Source: Deltaproteobacteria bacterium (GTDB lineage: Bacteria; Desulfobacterota; Desulfuromonadia; Geobacterales; DSM-12255). Taken from it: 6,721 bases of DNA. The position numbers and the translations under genes were made by a program. Shown here piece by piece: positions 5,569 to 6,721 of the stretch. Below the pieces are notes generated by a model that saw nothing but the letters and a program-made list of their open reading frames with translations, was not told the DNA's origin and did not search any database. The stretch spans positions 1-6,721 of the forward strand of contig JAGFXN010000090.1 in the NCBI GenBank assembly GCA_017861215.1, in the 5' to 3' direction. Within the stretch, counting starts at the first letter, position 1. Each line of letters opens with the position of its first letter.

Positions 5569-6297
5569 ATCGAGTTTTCTCAAGCATACCAGAAACTCCC
5601 TGTTCCCTTTCGGCCCGGTGATCGGCGATTCGGTGACGCCGATCACCTCAAGCTGCAGGCTTTCTGCCAGAGAGCAGACCGATTCGATGACAGCGGCATG
5701 TTTCTCCGGCTCCCTGACGACTCCCCCCTTGCCGACCTCACCCCGCCCGACCTCGAACTGGGGTTTGATCAGAGCAATAATAGTGCCGCTGCGTTTGACA
5801 AGACGGAGCGTGTTGGGAAGAATCTTGTCCAGCGAGATAAAAGATGCGTCAATTACCGCCATGTCCGGCAGTGTCGGCAGGGTTTCCGGTTCAAGGTAAC
5901 GGATATTGGTCTTTTCCAGCGACAGCACCCGCACGTCCTGCCGGAGTTTCCAGGCAAGCTGGCCATAGCCGACATCGACAGCATAGACATTCGCCGCTCC
6001 CCGCTGCAGGAGGCAGTCGGTAAAGCCGCCGGTTGATGCCCCGACATCAACGACTGTCAGACCATGGACATCAATCGCGAAATATTCAAGCGCTTTCTGC
6101 AGTTTGAGTCCTCCCCGGCTGACAAAGGGGAGGTCATTCCTTATCCTGACTGCCAGCGTGGTGTCGACCAGTTGCCCCGGCTTGTCGACTTTGTGATCGC
6201 CGATGATGACATCTCCAGCCATGATCAGCGCCCTTGCCCGTTCCCTGGAACCGACCAGTCCCCTGTCGACAAGCAGCCTGTCTGCCCGCTCCTTCAC
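5566..6297 (-). CDS. tlyA: TlyA-family rRNA cytidine-2'-O-methyltransferase
   Basis: 243-aa S-adenosylmethionine-dependent RNA methylase. Characterised TlyA enzymes 2'-O-methylate C1409 of 16S rRNA, and in mycobacteria also C1920 of 23S rRNA. The N-terminal S4 RNA-binding domain (about 1-60) reads RADRLLVDRGLVGSRERARALIMAGDV. The FtsJ-like methylase domain follows, with SRGGLKLQKAL (Lys65), the SAM loop VDVGASTGGFTDCLL (83-97), VIDASFISL (Asp150), ALIKPQFE (Lys178) and NREFLVCL (Glu234), which supply the K-D-K-E catalytic residues. The short length fits the compact type. A GTG at 6310-6312 gives five extra residues, but the GTG at 6295-6297 has GGGAG eight nt upstream and gives the standard MKERADRLL start. 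It begins 5 nt after the MgtC-like stop. Its TAA stop coincides with a copy of the TTA repeat of the neighbouring inverted-repeat element. Confidence 0.95.
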   Translation of the reverse strand: MKERADRLLVDRGLVGSRERARALIMAGDVIIGDHKVDKPGQLVDTTLAVRIRNDLPFVSRGGLKLQKALEYFAIDVHGLTVVDVGASTGGFTDCLLQRGAANVYAVDVGYGQLAWKLRQDVRVLSLEKTNIRYLEPETLPTLPDMAVIDASFISLDKILPNTLRLVKRSGTIIALIKPQFEVGRGEVGKGGVVREPEKHAAVIESVCSLAESLQLEVIGVTESPITGPKGNREFLVCLRKLD

Positions 6298-6302
6298 GGC
6301 AA

Positions 6303-6721
6303 TTACTCCCACCCCATCGAAACGCGCTTCATTCCGGGAATTGCTGCCAGAGTTTCCACCGGACCCTTTGACAGATCTCGCGAACTGTGTCTGACCTGAT
6401 ACATAAGATGGAGTTCAGCGGCAGAGATGTTCTTTTCTATACTGGCATGCAGCGGATGGATATTGCATGATTCCAGGCCGGCATCTATCAGCGTTGTTAT
6501 GCCGGGACGGTCCTCGCACCAGAGGCGCAGATATATGTAGGTGTCTCTGGTCAGCCGTAGTTCCACTTTTTTCAGCAGCAGCAGGCTGAGCAGTGACAGG
6601 ATGGCGACCACAATCGATATGCCGAAAAGACCCACACCGCAGGCAACGCCTATGGCTGCCGCGATCCAGAGGCAGGCGGCTGTCGTCAGACCGCGTACCG
6701 AATATTTTTCCCTGATGATAG
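6303..6721 (-). CDS. MgtC/SapB-family membrane protein (5' end outside window)
   Basis: The last 139 codons of an inner-membrane protein. The frame is open to the window edge, well beyond the internal GTG at 6633-6635. The visible part begins IIREKYSVRGLTTAACLWIAA, the RGLTTAA motif of MgtC/SapB proteins. Two hydrophobic helices follow (about codons 11-30 and 31-50 of the visible part), ending LLLLKK. The remainder is a soluble C-terminal domain (from about VELRLTRDTYIYLRLW) resembling the ACT-like tail of longer MgtC homologues. The family includes Salmonella MgtC, linked to Mg2+ stress and control of the F1Fo ATPase, but many environmental members have no known role. Its TAA stop is followed after 5 nt by the tlyA GTG, whose ribosome binding site lies across the final codons, so the two are likely translationally coupled. 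Confidence 0.9.
   Translation of the reverse strand, partial: IIREKYSVRGLTTAACLWIAAAIGVACGVGLFGISIVVAILSLLSLLLLKKVELRLTRDTYIYLRLWCEDRPGITTLIDAGLESCNIHPLHASIEKNISAAELHLMYQVRHSSRDLSKGPVETLAAIPGMKRVSMGWE
6306..6310 (-). promoter_or_regulatory. Ribosome binding site deciding the tlyA start
   Basis: GGGAG lies within the last codons of the MgtC-like gene, eight nt upstream of the GTG at 6295-6297. The earlier in-frame GTG at 6310-6312 has no comparable site, so this supports the shorter TlyA. Confidence 0.6.

Overview
The window looks like chromosomal DNA of an anaerobic deltaproteobacterium, most likely of the Geobacter group (Desulfuromonadota). I infer this from the tgt-yajC pair, a ferredoxin-linked 2-oxoacid oxidoreductase operon, a short TlyA RNA methylase, a DUF4124 protein and high-GC coding. 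No database search was possible, so the genus is a guess. Every recognised gene is on the minus strand, so the story reads from high to low coordinates.

Region 6721-5009: the 3' part of an MgtC/SapB-type membrane protein gene is followed after 5 nt by tlyA (TlyA-type rRNA 2'-O-methyltransferase). A HIT-family hydrolase gene lies further on. Between tlyA and the HIT gene sits a 198-bp element with 17-bp terminal inverted repeats and a TTA direct repeat. It has the structure of a MITE, and one copy of its target repeat is the tlyA stop codon. Without it, tlyA and the HIT gene would be only 14 nt apart. Region 5008-4311: a short spacer with heptamer repeats in inverted orientation, then a secreted DUF4124 protein gene closed by a clear terminator.

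Region 4310-1644: a promoter candidate and four tightly packed genes (2x4Fe-4S ferredoxin, alpha, beta and gamma subunits) encoding a complete four-subunit 2-oxoacid:ferredoxin oxidoreductase of the Vor type. It probably oxidises branched-chain 2-oxoacids to acyl-CoA, but a 2-oxoglutarate enzyme is not excluded. Two junctions overlap by 4 nt and the third has an 11-nt gap. Region 1643-1461: a near-consensus sigma-70 promoter, tRNA-Cys(GCA) with encoded CCA, and a strong 12-bp-stem terminator. Region 1439-1: tgt (tRNA-guanine transglycosylase, queuosine pathway), then the start of yajC (SecDF-YajC translocase accessory protein), which runs off the window.

This is mostly a housekeeping region. 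I see no phage genes, CRISPR array, toxin-antitoxin pair or defence cluster. The most notable signals are the MITE at the tlyA stop codon, the heptamer repeats, and the absence of room for a conventional promoter between the tRNA-Cys terminator and tgt. No stretch over 300 bases lacks a gene.
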